A stretch of DNA of 64,000 nt, from positions 18,240 to 82,239 of the forward strand of contig CAAGSD010000006.1 in assembly GCA_900772845.1 (NCBI GenBank), written 5' to 3'. Shown here piece by piece: positions 52,715 to 60,518 of this stretch; position 1 is the first letter of the stretch, and every line of letters begins with the position of its first letter. The notes under the pieces were generated by a model. The model saw only the letters and a program-made list of their open reading frames with translations. It did no database searches and was not told where the DNA came from. Source of the DNA: Lachnospiraceae bacterium (GTDB lineage Bacteria > Bacillota > Clostridia > Lachnospirales > Lachnospiraceae). Both the position numbers and the translations under genes were made by a program.

Positions 52715-52813
52715 ATGAAAAAGAAGATCATTGCTGCAGTAGTGGTAATTGTTGTGATTTTGGCGGCGATCGCAGTTGTTTCTGTCCTGGCACAGACACC
52801 GGCGCTGATCTGA
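52715..52813 (+). CDS. Possible 32-residue hydrophobic peptide
   Basis: MKKKIIAAVVVIVVILAAIA and TPALI at the end: a positively charged start and one membrane helix. The ribosome binding site is weak. It sits 25 bases before the next gene. It could be a small membrane protein or chance. Confidence 0.35.
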   Translation: MKKKIIAAVVVIVVILAAIAVVSVLAQTPALI

Positions 52814-52838
52814 CCGGAAAGGAAGCAGGACAACGCTT

Positions 52839-53459
52839 ATGAAACTGTTATACGGTACCGGTAATCCGGCAAAGGCAGCTGCCATGCAGAACCGCATAGC
52901 CGGACTTGGCATCGAACTGATCAGTCTGCAGGATCTGCGGGCTCAGGGGATGGAGATCCCCGATGTCCCGGAGACTGGCCATACGCCTCTGGAGAATGCC
53001 AGGCAGAAAGCCCATGCTTATTATGAGGCTTTTCATATGCCTGTATTTTCCTGTGATTCCGGATTGTATTTTGAAGATGTCCCGGAGGCGGTCCAGCCCG
53101 GGGTACATGTTCGTACGGTGAACGGTGTGTATCTGACGGATGAGCAGATGCTGGAGCATTATATCGGACTGGTCAAACGCTATGGAAGGCTTACGGCAAA
53201 ATATCGCAATGCCATCTGCTATGTGCAGGATGAGGAACATGTATATGAGGCGATGGAGCCTGACATGGAAAGTGAGAAATTCTGGCTGACGGATGTACCC
53301 CACAGCAGCATCCGCAGAGAGGGTTTTCCATTAGACAGCATTTCCCTGGATCCCGGAACCGGGAAATATTTCTATGATCTGCCTGAGACAGCGGTGGATC
53401 AGGTGGCGGTAGAGGAAGGATTCCTTACTTTTTTCCAGAGAATCTTACAATACAGATGA
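52839..53459 (+). CDS. Non-canonical purine NTP pyrophosphatase (Ham1/RdgB family)
   Basis: 206 residues. GTGNPAKAAAM at the N-terminus, CDSGLYFEDVPEAVQPGV in the middle and GFPLDSI near the C-terminus fit the ITPase fold that removes dITP, ITP and XTP. The family's usual SGPGVYSARY-like sequence is replaced by VQPGVHVRT, so it is a divergent member. AAAGGA precedes the ATG. Confidence 0.75.
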   Translation: MKLLYGTGNPAKAAAMQNRIAGLGIELISLQDLRAQGMEIPDVPETGHTPLENARQKAHAYYEAFHMPVFSCDSGLYFEDVPEAVQPGVHVRTVNGVYLTDEQMLEHYIGLVKRYGRLTAKYRNAICYVQDEEHVYEAMEPDMESEKFWLTDVPHSSIRREGFPLDSISLDPGTGKYFYDLPETAVDQVAVEEGFLTFFQRILQYR

Positions 53460-53465
53460 AGAAAT

Positions 53466-53497
53466 GTAACTATTCAGAGGCGGTTCCGAATAGTTAC
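53466..53497 (+). repeat. Perfect inverted repeat between two genes
   Basis: GTAACTATTC (53466-53475) and GAATAGTTAC (53488-53497), 12-nt loop, no T-run. Could slow or process the transcript between the pyrophosphatase and YhfC genes. Confidence 0.5.
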
Positions 53498-53549
53498 AAA
53501 GAAATAATAAAACAACAGAGCGCAGAGAGGCGCCTGGATAGGAGACTAT

Positions 53550-54377
53550 ATGGCAGTGGAGAGTATAACAGAAACGGCAATGATCTGGGGAACTGTAAGC
53601 GGTGCAAGTATGGTGGGGATGGTGATATCTCTGCTATTATCCGTGGGTTTACCCATATTTTTATGTATCTTTATCTATAAGAAGACAAGGGCATGGGTGC
53701 CGGCATTTTTCATCGGCTGCGGTATCTTCGTGGGCTTTGCCATGATCTTAGAGCAGATCTGTCATGCCATCGTGCTGACGGTGACCGGAAGCGTGATCAG
53801 GGACAATATCTGGCTGTATGCGATTTACGGTGGACTTGCAGCAGCACTTTTTGAGGAGTGTGGCCGGTGGATCGCCATGAAGTTCTGCCTGAAAAAGCAT
53901 CTGACCCGGGAAAACGCATTGATGTACGGTGCCGGACATGGCGGCATTGAGGCGTTTCTGATTCTGGGCATGTCTTCCATGAGCAATCTTCTTACCGCAG
54001 CCATGATCAATGGCGGTCTGATGGAGAAGACTATGACGGCATTGGAGCCCGCACAGCAGGAGGTAACCTACAATCAGCTCTCTATTCTCTGGACCACGCC
54101 GGCTTACCAGTTCTATCTGGCACCGTTGGAGCGGATCAGTGCCATTGCCTTGCAGATCGCATTGTCGATTCTTGTATACAGTGCGGTGAAGACAGGCAGA
54201 AAGCTGCATCTGGCAGCAGCCTTCGGACTGCATTTTGCGGTGGATTTTCTGACGGTGATATGTGCTTCGATGATTCCTACATGGGTATTGGAGCTGGGAC
54301 TGTTAGTGGTCGTGGCCGTGATCTGTGCAGCGGTATACAAGCTGGTCTATGTACATTCGGCAGAGAAAAAAGCCTGA
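53550..54377 (+). CDS. YhfC-family membrane protein (putative intramembrane protease)
   Basis: 275 residues, about 7-8 helices. The segment AALFEECGRWIAMKF contains the EExxR-type motif and GHGGIEAF contains HxxxE, which together resemble the CPBP/YhfC membrane protease families. The real substrate is unknown. AGGAG 9 nt upstream of ATG 53550. Confidence 0.75.
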   Translation: MAVESITETAMIWGTVSGASMVGMVISLLLSVGLPIFLCIFIYKKTRAWVPAFFIGCGIFVGFAMILEQICHAIVLTVTGSVIRDNIWLYAIYGGLAAALFEECGRWIAMKFCLKKHLTRENALMYGAGHGGIEAFLILGMSSMSNLLTAAMINGGLMEKTMTALEPAQQEVTYNQLSILWTTPAYQFYLAPLERISAIALQIALSILVYSAVKTGRKLHLAAAFGLHFAVDFLTVICASMIPTWVLELGLLVVVAVICAAVYKLVYVHSAEKKA

Positions 54378-54434
54378 CGGATGACGGAAATCTGTAGAGA
54401 AGAGAAAGTAGATTTGACAGAAGGAAGACATGTC

Positions 54435-55313
54435 ATGAGATATGATATGCGAAATAAGAGGCGGCAGATGATGAAGATCAATAGAGAAAAAGCACTGGCA
54501 GCATTTAAGGAATACACGGACCGCTATGACAGCAGCCGTGACATGATCCGCTTGAAAATAGAACATACTTACAGAGTCTGCGGATTATGTCAGCAGATCG
54601 CAAGATCTCTTGAACTTCCGGAGGAAGAGGTGGATATTGCGTGGCTGACAGGACTGCTCCATGATGTGGGACGGTTTGAGCAGCAGCGGGTATATGGAAC
54701 CTTCATCGATGCGGATTCCATCGACCATGCAAAATACGGAGCAAGAATTCTGTTCGGCAAAATCTGGGAGGAGAAGTCCGGTCTGACATCGGGAAGCGAA
54801 GAGGCACTTCCGGAAGGGATTCAGGCAGACGCCGGGATCAGTATCCGGGATTTCGTGGAGGATGCTTCCTGCGATGAACTGCTGTGGACGGCGGTATTTT
54901 ATCATAGCGCCTACCGTATCCCGGAGGGACTGGAGGAGCGGACGGCTATGTTCTGCCATATCTTACGGGATGCGGATAAGATTGATATCTTGAAGGTCAA
55001 TGTGGAATTTCCACTGGAAGAGATCTATAATGTCAGCACTGAGGTGTTATATCAGGAGGAAGTGACACCGGAAGTGCTGCAAAGCTTTGATGAGGAACAT
55101 GCGGTATTGCGTTCTCTGAAAAAAACAGCGGTGGACAACGTGGTGGGACATATTTCACTGGTGTACGAACTGGTCTATCCCGAGAGCTGCCGCATCGTGA
55201 AGCAGCAGGGATATCTGGACAAGCTGATGAATTTTGAATCATGGAATCCCCAGACAAGAAAACAATTTGAACATATCAGAGAGCACATGGGAAAATATCT
55301 TGCCGGAAAATAA
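54435..55313 (+). CDS. HD domain phosphohydrolase
   Basis: 292 residues. HD-type metal site: IEHTYRVCGLC (first H), LLHDVGRFEQQ (HD pair) and LRDADKIDILK (final D). Hydrolyses phosphate esters, often nucleotides; substrate unknown. The ATG at 54435 has AAGGAAG 8 nt upstream; ATG 54381 (4 bases after the previous stop) and 54471 are alternatives. Confidence 0.8.
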   Translation: MRYDMRNKRRQMMKINREKALAAFKEYTDRYDSSRDMIRLKIEHTYRVCGLCQQIARSLELPEEEVDIAWLTGLLHDVGRFEQQRVYGTFIDADSIDHAKYGARILFGKIWEEKSGLTSGSEEALPEGIQADAGISIRDFVEDASCDELLWTAVFYHSAYRIPEGLEERTAMFCHILRDADKIDILKVNVEFPLEEIYNVSTEVLYQEEVTPEVLQSFDEEHAVLRSLKKTAVDNVVGHISLVYELVYPESCRIVKQQGYLDKLMNFESWNPQTRKQFEHIREHMGKYLAGK

Positions 55314-55344
55314 TGTTGGATACCTGACAGACAGAAACCAAACT

Positions 55345-55390
55345 GAAAATCTCACGGATGGCGGAGAATACCGTTATTCGTGAGATTTTC
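55345..55390 (+). terminator. Hairpin after the HD hydrolase
   Basis: Perfect 12-bp stem GAAAATCTCACG / CGTGAGATTTTC with a 22-nt loop; T-rich right arm. Confidence 0.7.
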
Positions 55391-55453
55391 ATTTACAAAG
55401 AGCGAGTTTTCGTTTTGTATATCGCAGATTCCTCCTGCACAGACTAAACAGTA

Positions 55454-55499
55454 GCACTTGATCGATAACATATGCAAAATTATGTTATCGATCAGGTGC
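55454..55499. promoter_or_regulatory. Near-perfect 19-bp inverted repeat upstream of a small gene
   Basis: GCACTTGATCGATAACATA (55454-55472) pairs with TATGTTATCGATCAGGTGC (55481-55499) across 8 nt, one G-T wobble. No T-run. It may be an operator or a stable hairpin controlling the gene at 55571. Confidence 0.6.
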
Positions 55500-55570
55500 A
55501 CGATTGTTATGCAAAAACAGGATAACTGTAAAATGAGGCATCTTCGCAGAATGCGGGAAAGGGGTTTGCA

Positions 55571-55825
55571 ATGGATGGATTGACTGGGGGAAGCGACGGA
55601 ACAGAAACGTTTCCCTTGAATGAACTGCCGGTAGGATTCGGCATAGCGCTGGCGATGAATGAACAGGCCATGCAAGGCTATGCGGCACTGACAGAGACGG
55701 AGAAGGAACATCTGATCCTCCGGTGCCGGGATGCTGGATCCAAAGAAGAGATGGAGCGGATCGTGGCATCACTGGTACCGGGAGAATCGGCGGAGAGTGT
55801 TATTGCCAGCCTCCGTCAAGAGTAA
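55571..55825 (+). CDS. Small unrecognised protein
   Basis: 84 residues, AAAGGGG 6 nt before the ATG. The C-terminal half is helical and acidic (LTETEKEHLILRCRDAGSKE), loosely like the YdeI/OmpD-associated tail that occurs in other proteins, but too short to call. It overlaps the convergent reductase gene by 26 bases at the 3' end. Confidence 0.55.
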   Translation: MDGLTGGSDGTETFPLNELPVGFGIALAMNEQAMQGYAALTETEKEHLILRCRDAGSKEEMERIVASLVPGESAESVIASLRQE

Positions 55826-56534
55826 GGATCTGTCCGGTGAGATAGGTTGGCGCCTGGATGAGCTGGAGGACAAGTTTTGCGACTTCCTCCGGCTGGCCCA
55901 GACGGTCGGCGGGAATCTCTTCCCGGAGAGCGTTCATTTCCTCGGGGGAGAAGCAGTGGTTCATGGCAGTATCAATGACACCGCAGGAGATGGCGTTTAC
56001 CTGAATATTACTGGGGGCCAGCTCCTTGGCCAGTGCTTTGGTGAAGCTGTTCACACCGCCCTTGGATGCGGAATAGGCGACTTCCATGGAAGCCCCCACG
56101 TTTCCCCAGACAGAGGAAATGTTAACAATGCGTCCGCTGTGTTTCAGCAGCATCAGAGGAATGGCCAGGCGGCTGGTGTAGAAACAGGAGCTTAAATTCG
56201 TATTTATGACACGCTGCCATTCTTCGACACTCATATCTGTCAGCAGACTAATGTAGGAGATCCCGGCATTATTGACCAGAACATCCAGATGATCCAGGGA
56301 TGCAAATATTTTTTCGATGGCAGCAGGATCCGAGGCATCCGCCGCTGCAGCGGCGCAGGTGATGTTATATTTTTCTTCTAAGGAAGCAGCGATCGTCTGA
56401 AGCTCCGCAAGGGTATGATTGCAGGTGAGGATCAGATGGTAACCGGCTTCGGCCAGGGTTTCTGCGATGGCTTTGCCGATGCCGCGGGAAGCGCCTGTGA
56501 CCATGGCCAGGGGTGCTTTATTAATTGTATTCAT
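55800..56534 (-). CDS. SDR family oxidoreductase, YmfI-like (possible EF-P aminopentanone reductase)
   Basis: 244 residues. NAD(P)-binding TGASRGIG at residues 13-20, NNAG at about 88, catalytic Ser in NISSVWG, YxxxK as YSASKGG. The sequence SSVWGNVGASMEVAYSASKGGVNSFTKALAKELAPSNIQVN is typical of YmfI, which reduces modified EF-P in Bacillus, but FabG-like functions are also possible. AAAGGA precedes ATG 56534. Confidence 0.78.
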   Translation of the reverse strand: MNTINKAPLAMVTGASRGIGKAIAETLAEAGYHLILTCNHTLAELQTIAASLEEKYNITCAAAAADASDPAAIEKIFASLDHLDVLVNNAGISYISLLTDMSVEEWQRVINTNLSSCFYTSRLAIPLMLLKHSGRIVNISSVWGNVGASMEVAYSASKGGVNSFTKALAKELAPSNIQVNAISCGVIDTAMNHCFSPEEMNALREEIPADRLGQPEEVAKLVLQLIQAPTYLTGQILTLDGGWQ

Positions 56535-56735
56535 ATAAGGTGTCCTTTCTGAATTCCTGATTTTATTTCCGCAGTAACAGTTTGGTCTGTACCATCACAA
56601 AGCTGTATCTGCAGTCTTGGGTTTCAAGAGTGTGTAAAGTAGTGCCGGGTGTAGGAACATATAAGGAGTGTAGCACAGATGGACTTGCTTTTCCATAGGG
56701 GAACTGCTACACTGGACAAAAGGAGAGCAAAAATT

Positions 56736-57659
56736 ATGTATGATTTGATCATTATCGGTTCCGGTCCCGCAGGGCTGTCGGCGGCAGTCTATGGTAAGAG
56801 AGCGGGATTAAACTTACTTATTATAGAAGAAAAACCTATGAGCGGCGGACAGATCCTCAATACTTACGAAGTGGATAATTATCTGGGACTTCCCGGCATC
56901 AGCGGATTCGATATGGGAATGACCTTCAGACAGCATGCGGAGAAGCTGGGGGCGGAATTCCTGGAAGCAACGGTACACAGAGTGGAAGAGCGGGACGATT
57001 ATAAATGCGTCTACGCAGGGGACAAGGAACTGGAGACCCGCACAGTGCTTTTTGCCACCGGGGCAGAGCATGCCAAATTAGGCGTGCCCGGTGAGGAAGA
57101 ATTAAACGGCATGGGCGTATCCTACTGCGCTACCTGTGACGGTGCCTTTTTCCGGGGCAGAACGGTGGCTGTGGTTGGCGGCGGGGATGTGGCGCTGGAA
57201 GATGCCATTTATCTGGCGAGAACCTGTGAAAAGGTGTATCTGATCCACAGAAGAGACAGCCTGCGGGGAGCCGTAGTGTTGCAAGAAGAATTAAAGAGTC
57301 TTCCCAATGTGGAGATCCTGTATGATCATGTGGTCACGGAGATCTGCGGCGAGGATATGGTGGAAAAGCTGCGCATCAAAAATGTGAAGACGGAAGAGGA
57401 ACGGGATCTGGAAGCAGCGGGTATCTTCATTGCGGTGGGGATCCATCCCAACACGGAACTGTTGCGGGAACTGGTGACAGTCGGAGAGGATGGCTACATC
57501 CAGGCGCCGGAGACCGGAGAGACCGACAGCCCCGGTATTTATGTGGCCGGAGACATCCGTAAGAAGCCGCTGCGTCAGGTTGTGACGGCGGTGGCGGACG
57601 GCGCCAATGCGGCGGTCAGTGCAGGAAACTACTGTAACCGTTTTCGTAAACAGTCATAA
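56736..57659 (+). CDS. Thioredoxin-reductase-like flavoprotein
   Basis: 307 residues. FAD motif IIIGSGPAGLSAAVYGKRAGL at the N-terminus, redox-active CATC in YCATCDGAFFRGRTVAVVGGGDVALEDA and the final FAD loop GIYVAGDIRKKPLRQVVTA. This is the low-molecular-weight TrxB type. No thioredoxin gene is adjacent. The ATG at 56736 is used rather than 56679 because AAGGAG lies before it, although the spacing (about 12) is long. Confidence 0.88.
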   Translation: MYDLIIIGSGPAGLSAAVYGKRAGLNLLIIEEKPMSGGQILNTYEVDNYLGLPGISGFDMGMTFRQHAEKLGAEFLEATVHRVEERDDYKCVYAGDKELETRTVLFATGAEHAKLGVPGEEELNGMGVSYCATCDGAFFRGRTVAVVGGGDVALEDAIYLARTCEKVYLIHRRDSLRGAVVLQEELKSLPNVEILYDHVVTEICGEDMVEKLRIKNVKTEEERDLEAAGIFIAVGIHPNTELLRELVTVGEDGYIQAPETGETDSPGIYVAGDIRKKPLRQVVTAVADGANAAVSAGNYCNRFRKQS

Positions 57660-57712
57660 ATCAGTAATACAAATCTTAAAATATTTTAAAGAAAAGCGAA
57701 GAATTTTGAAAG

Positions 57713-57742
57713 AAAAGAGTCACCTATTCGGTGGCTCTTTTT
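57713..57742 (+). terminator. Terminator after the flavoprotein
   Basis: AAAAGAGTCACC / GGTGGCTCTTTTT with a 5-nt loop and T-run; one mismatch. Confidence 0.85.
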
Positions 57743-57809
57743 ATGTAAAAGAACCGAAAACCCGCATGAAATGGGAATTTTTGGCAATATTGACAATTAA
57801 TTCACTATA

Positions 57810-57838
57810 TTGACAAATGGGAAGTGACGTGATATATT
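57810..57838 (+). promoter_or_regulatory. Promoter of the cell-wall hydrolase
   Basis: TTGACA (57810-57815), 17-nt spacer, TATATT (57833-57838), about 95 nt before the start codon. Confidence 0.8.
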
Positions 57839-57934
57839 TGTTAACAGATGTAACAAATTCGTAACAAATGATTTGAAAATGTAAAGAAGTAAGTTAAGAA
57901 ACTAAGACAGCTCCAAGAGTTTCAGGAGGATAGA

Positions 57935-59125
57935 ATGATTCGTAAATCTGTAAAAATTACCGTGTGCACCATGGCTGCGGTTATGGCTTTTTCTGGAATG
58001 AATCTTACCGCAAACGCAGCAGCATCTTCATCTGTACTGCCTAGCGGCGGTATTGAACTGACCCTGGCAAAGGGCAATAAGCTGGAGAGCCTGTCAGCAG
58101 GTACTAACAGCACAAAGCAGATCGAAAGTATTATTGAGACCGTGATCCGTGACGATCAGATGGATACCACCCCGGAGGCATCCGAGGAAGAGTCTTTCAA
58201 GAATCTGGTCATTGCACAGGTGAATGATTATGTAAATGTAAGAAGCATGCCCAGTGAGGAAGGAGAGATCGTTGGTAAATTGTATGACGATTCCGTAGGG
58301 CTCTTCATTTCCGAAGAGAACGGCTGGTACCAGATTTCTTCCGGTTCCGTGACCGGCTATGTAAAAGCTGAGTACTGTGTGACCGGTGATAACGCAGTAG
58401 AACTTGCCAAGAAAGTAGGTACCCGACTGGCAACTGTTAATACCACAACCTTAAAAGTACGTACAGAGCCTTCTATGGAAGCATCTGTCTTGGGTCTGGT
58501 TCCTCTGGAGGATGATCTGGTAGTATCTGATGAGACTGATGGCTGGGTACAGGTAGATACCGAGGAAGGTCTCGGATGGGTTTCCACAGAATATGTTTCC
58601 CTGCATACGGAATTCGTAGAAGCAGAGTCCAAAGAGGAAGAAGAAAGACGTCTGGCCAAGGAGAAAGAAGAGAGAGAAAGAGCACGTGCAGCGGCAGCAG
58701 CGAAGGCAGCCGGAAGCAGCACAAGCTCCTCTGCCTCCAGCAGTGCTCCAGCAGTAACTTATGCAGCCAGCGGAGACAGCGAGATGGGTTCCGCAGTTGC
58801 CAACTATGCATTACAGTTCGTTGGTAACCCTTATGTATATGGCGGCTCCAGCCTGACCAATGGTACTGACTGTTCCGGATTTGTAATGAGTGTATATGCG
58901 AACTTCGGTGTAAGCCTGCCGCATTCCTCTTCCGCAGACCGTAGCCAGGGTGCTGCAGTAGACGGACTTTCCAATGCACAGCCCGGTGATCTGATCTGTT
59001 ACTCCGGTCATGTAGCACTGTATATCGGTAATGGTCAGATCGTTCACGCATCTACCTCTAAGACCGGTATCATCGTATCTAATGCAGACTACAAGAAAGT
59101 CTTAGCTGTTAGAAGAATCTTCTAA
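57935..59125 (+). CDS. Secreted SH3/NlpC-P60 cell-wall hydrolase
   Basis: 396 residues. Signal peptide 1 to about 31 (ending LTANAAA). Two bacterial SH3 domains (about 90-150, QVNDYVNVRSMPSEEGE; 165-230, TTTLKVRTEPSMEAS) are followed by a charged coiled stretch (EEERRLAKEKEERERARAAA) and a Ser-rich linker. The C-terminal NlpC/P60 domain (about 285-396) has catalytic Cys in GTDCSGFVMSVY, His in SGHVALYIG and His in IVHAST. Cleaves peptidoglycan stem peptides outside the cell. AGGAGG precedes the start. Confidence 0.93.
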   Translation: MIRKSVKITVCTMAAVMAFSGMNLTANAAASSSVLPSGGIELTLAKGNKLESLSAGTNSTKQIESIIETVIRDDQMDTTPEASEEESFKNLVIAQVNDYVNVRSMPSEEGEIVGKLYDDSVGLFISEENGWYQISSGSVTGYVKAEYCVTGDNAVELAKKVGTRLATVNTTTLKVRTEPSMEASVLGLVPLEDDLVVSDETDGWVQVDTEEGLGWVSTEYVSLHTEFVEAESKEEEERRLAKEKEERERARAAAAAKAAGSSTSSSASSSAPAVTYAASGDSEMGSAVANYALQFVGNPYVYGGSSLTNGTDCSGFVMSVYANFGVSLPHSSSADRSQGAAVDGLSNAQPGDLICYSGHVALYIGNGQIVHASTSKTGIIVSNADYKKVLAVRRIF

Positions 59126-59143
59126 ATATAATAGAATGTACAA

Positions 59144-59176
59144 GGCACTGTGTGGAAGCATACAGTGTCTTTTTTT
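59144..59176 (+). terminator. Terminator after the cell-wall hydrolase
   Basis: CACTGT / ACAGTG stem extended by a G-T pair, with seven T. Confidence 0.85.
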
Positions 59177-59183
59177 GTGGATA

Positions 59184-59240
59184 CGATGAGGCAGGGACAG
59201 ATTTGTGTTTGCACAAGAATCTGTATTTATCGAATGTACA
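59184..59240 (+). repeat. Dispersed structured repeat, copy 3 (5' part only)
   Basis: Begins CGATGAGGCAGGGACAG 7 nt after the terminator T-run. It keeps the first hairpin (ACAGATTTGTG / CACAAGAATCTGT) and then CGAATGTACA, after which similarity to the other copies is lost. Confidence 0.7.
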
Positions 59241-59263
59241 GACATATGGGTGGTGAAAGTGAT

Positions 59264-59416
59264 ATGGCGAAGAATGGGGACTTAAGTGTCGATAAGGGGA
59301 AAAACTATAAGTTGTACAATGAATTGTGCAATTTGTCAAAATATTGTTATGCGATGAAAAGGGGATTGACAAAACAGAACTATACAAAGTATACAAAAAA
59401 ACTGACACGAACGTAA
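59264..59416 (+). CDS. Possible 50-residue basic protein
   Basis: MAKNGDLSVDKGKNYKLYNE at the start and KRGLTKQNYTKYTKKLTRT at the end, lysine-rich. The ribosome binding site is weak (GGTGAAAG), so it may be chance. Confidence 0.25.
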   Translation: MAKNGDLSVDKGKNYKLYNELCNLSKYCYAMKRGLTKQNYTKYTKKLTRT

Positions 59417-59450
59417 AAACGTCAGAAAAATGATTTAAATACAAAATAAG

Positions 59451-59521
59451 TTATCCACATACAGAATGCCACAAAATAGGATAAAAGTTATTTATACACC
59501 AAGTTATGCACATTATCCACA
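59451..59521 (+). promoter_or_regulatory. Cluster of four DnaA-box-like sites
   Basis: TTATCCACA at 59451-59459, TTATACACC at 59492-59500, TTATGCACA at 59504-59512 and TTATCCACA at 59513-59521, all in the same orientation. The known DnaA box is TTATNCACA, so three match exactly and one differs at the last base. AT-rich sequence follows to about 59720. No dnaA or dnaN gene is in the window. Confidence 0.65.
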
Positions 59522-59626
59522 GAAAAAACGCACTTCAGAGAGGACGAATTTACGAAAAAACAGGAACAAATGTTTTGTGAACATGTAATAAAAATCAAAA
59601 AATGACACGATTTGTCGATTTCCGGG

Positions 59627-59645
59627 TTGACATACAGAATGTCAA
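59627..59645. promoter_or_regulatory. Small dyad upstream of hpf
   Basis: TTGACAT / ATGTCAA perfect 7-bp dyad with 5-nt centre. Contains a TTGACA that could also be a -35. Confidence 0.4.
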
Positions 59646-59671
59646 AAACAAGTAAAAAACTTCTTAAATTG

Positions 59672-59701
59672 TTGCAAAAAGCTGTGCCATTGTGCTATAA
59701 T
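59672..59701 (+). promoter_or_regulatory. Promoter of hpf
   Basis: TTGCAA (59672-59677), 18-nt spacer, TATAAT (59696-59701). Confidence 0.75.
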
Positions 59702-59769
59702 GACTATACAATAAATACAGGGGTACAACATAAATCCCTGTAAATAAATACTTGGAAGGGATGATCAGC

Positions 59770-60297
59770 ATGAAGTTTATTATTGTTGGCAGAAACATCG
59801 AAGTTACACCAGGATTAAGAGCAGCAGTGGAGGAAAAGATCGGCAAGCTGGACAAGTATTTCAATCCCGATACAGAAGTACATGTAACATTAAGCGTTGA
59901 AAAAGAGCGTCAGAAAATTGAGGTGACCATTCCGGTAAAGGGAAGTATTATCCGTTCGGAGCAGGTAAGCAACGATATGTATGTATCCATTGATCTGGTG
60001 GAAGAGATCATTGAGAGACAGCTGAAAAAATATAAGAACAAGATCGTTGACAAACAGCAGGCGGCAGCTTCTTTCACCAAAGCTTATGTAGAGAATGATT
60101 ACACAGACGATGACGAGATCAAGATCGTTCGTACCAAGAAGTTCGATATCAAGCCCATGTATCCCGAGGATGCCTGCATCCAGATGGAATTGCTGGGACA
60201 CAACTTCTTCGTATTCTGCAATGCAGAAACAGATCAGGTAAATGTAGTGTACAAGAGAAAAGGTGATACCTACGGACTGATCGAGCCGGAAGTATAA
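59770..60297 (+). CDS. hpf: Ribosome hibernation promoting factor, long form
   Basis: 175 residues. N-terminal S30AE domain (MKFIIVGRNIEVTPGLRAAVEEKIGKLDKYF) and C-terminal dimerisation domain (KKFDIKPMYPEDACIQMELLGHNFFVFCN). The long form joins two ribosomes into inactive 100S dimers in stationary phase. ATG 59770 has GGAAGGG 9 nt upstream; the in-frame ATG at 59761 touches that site. Confidence 0.95.
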   Translation: MKFIIVGRNIEVTPGLRAAVEEKIGKLDKYFNPDTEVHVTLSVEKERQKIEVTIPVKGSIIRSEQVSNDMYVSIDLVEEIIERQLKKYKNKIVDKQQAAASFTKAYVENDYTDDDEIKIVRTKKFDIKPMYPEDACIQMELLGHNFFVFCNAETDQVNVVYKRKGDTYGLIEPEV

Positions 60298-60328
60298 AAC
60301 CGGATATAAAATTAGTAAAGACATACTT

Positions 60329-60361
60329 ACAGCCTGTCGGAATTCCCGGCAGGCTGTTTTT
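60329..60361 (+). terminator. Terminator after hpf
   Basis: ACAGCCTGTCGG / CCGGCAGGCTGT with one mismatch, 5-nt loop and T-run. Confidence 0.85.
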
Positions 60362-60405
60362 GATGCCCGGAGATTGGTTATTTTGTTATTTTTTTGACAA
60401 AAGCA

Positions 60406-60434
60406 TTGCAAAACAGATTTCGCTATGTTAAAAT
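60406..60434 (+). promoter_or_regulatory. Promoter of the butyrate gene cluster
   Basis: TTGCAA (60406-60411), 17-nt spacer, TAAAAT (60429-60434). An extra TTGACA lies at 60394. Confidence 0.6.
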
Positions 60435-60518
60435 GGAAACAGTGAAATGATAAAAAAATAACAATCTACATTTCAGAAAGCAAACCAAACGAAAACAAAA
60501 AAAGTGGAGGACAAACAA

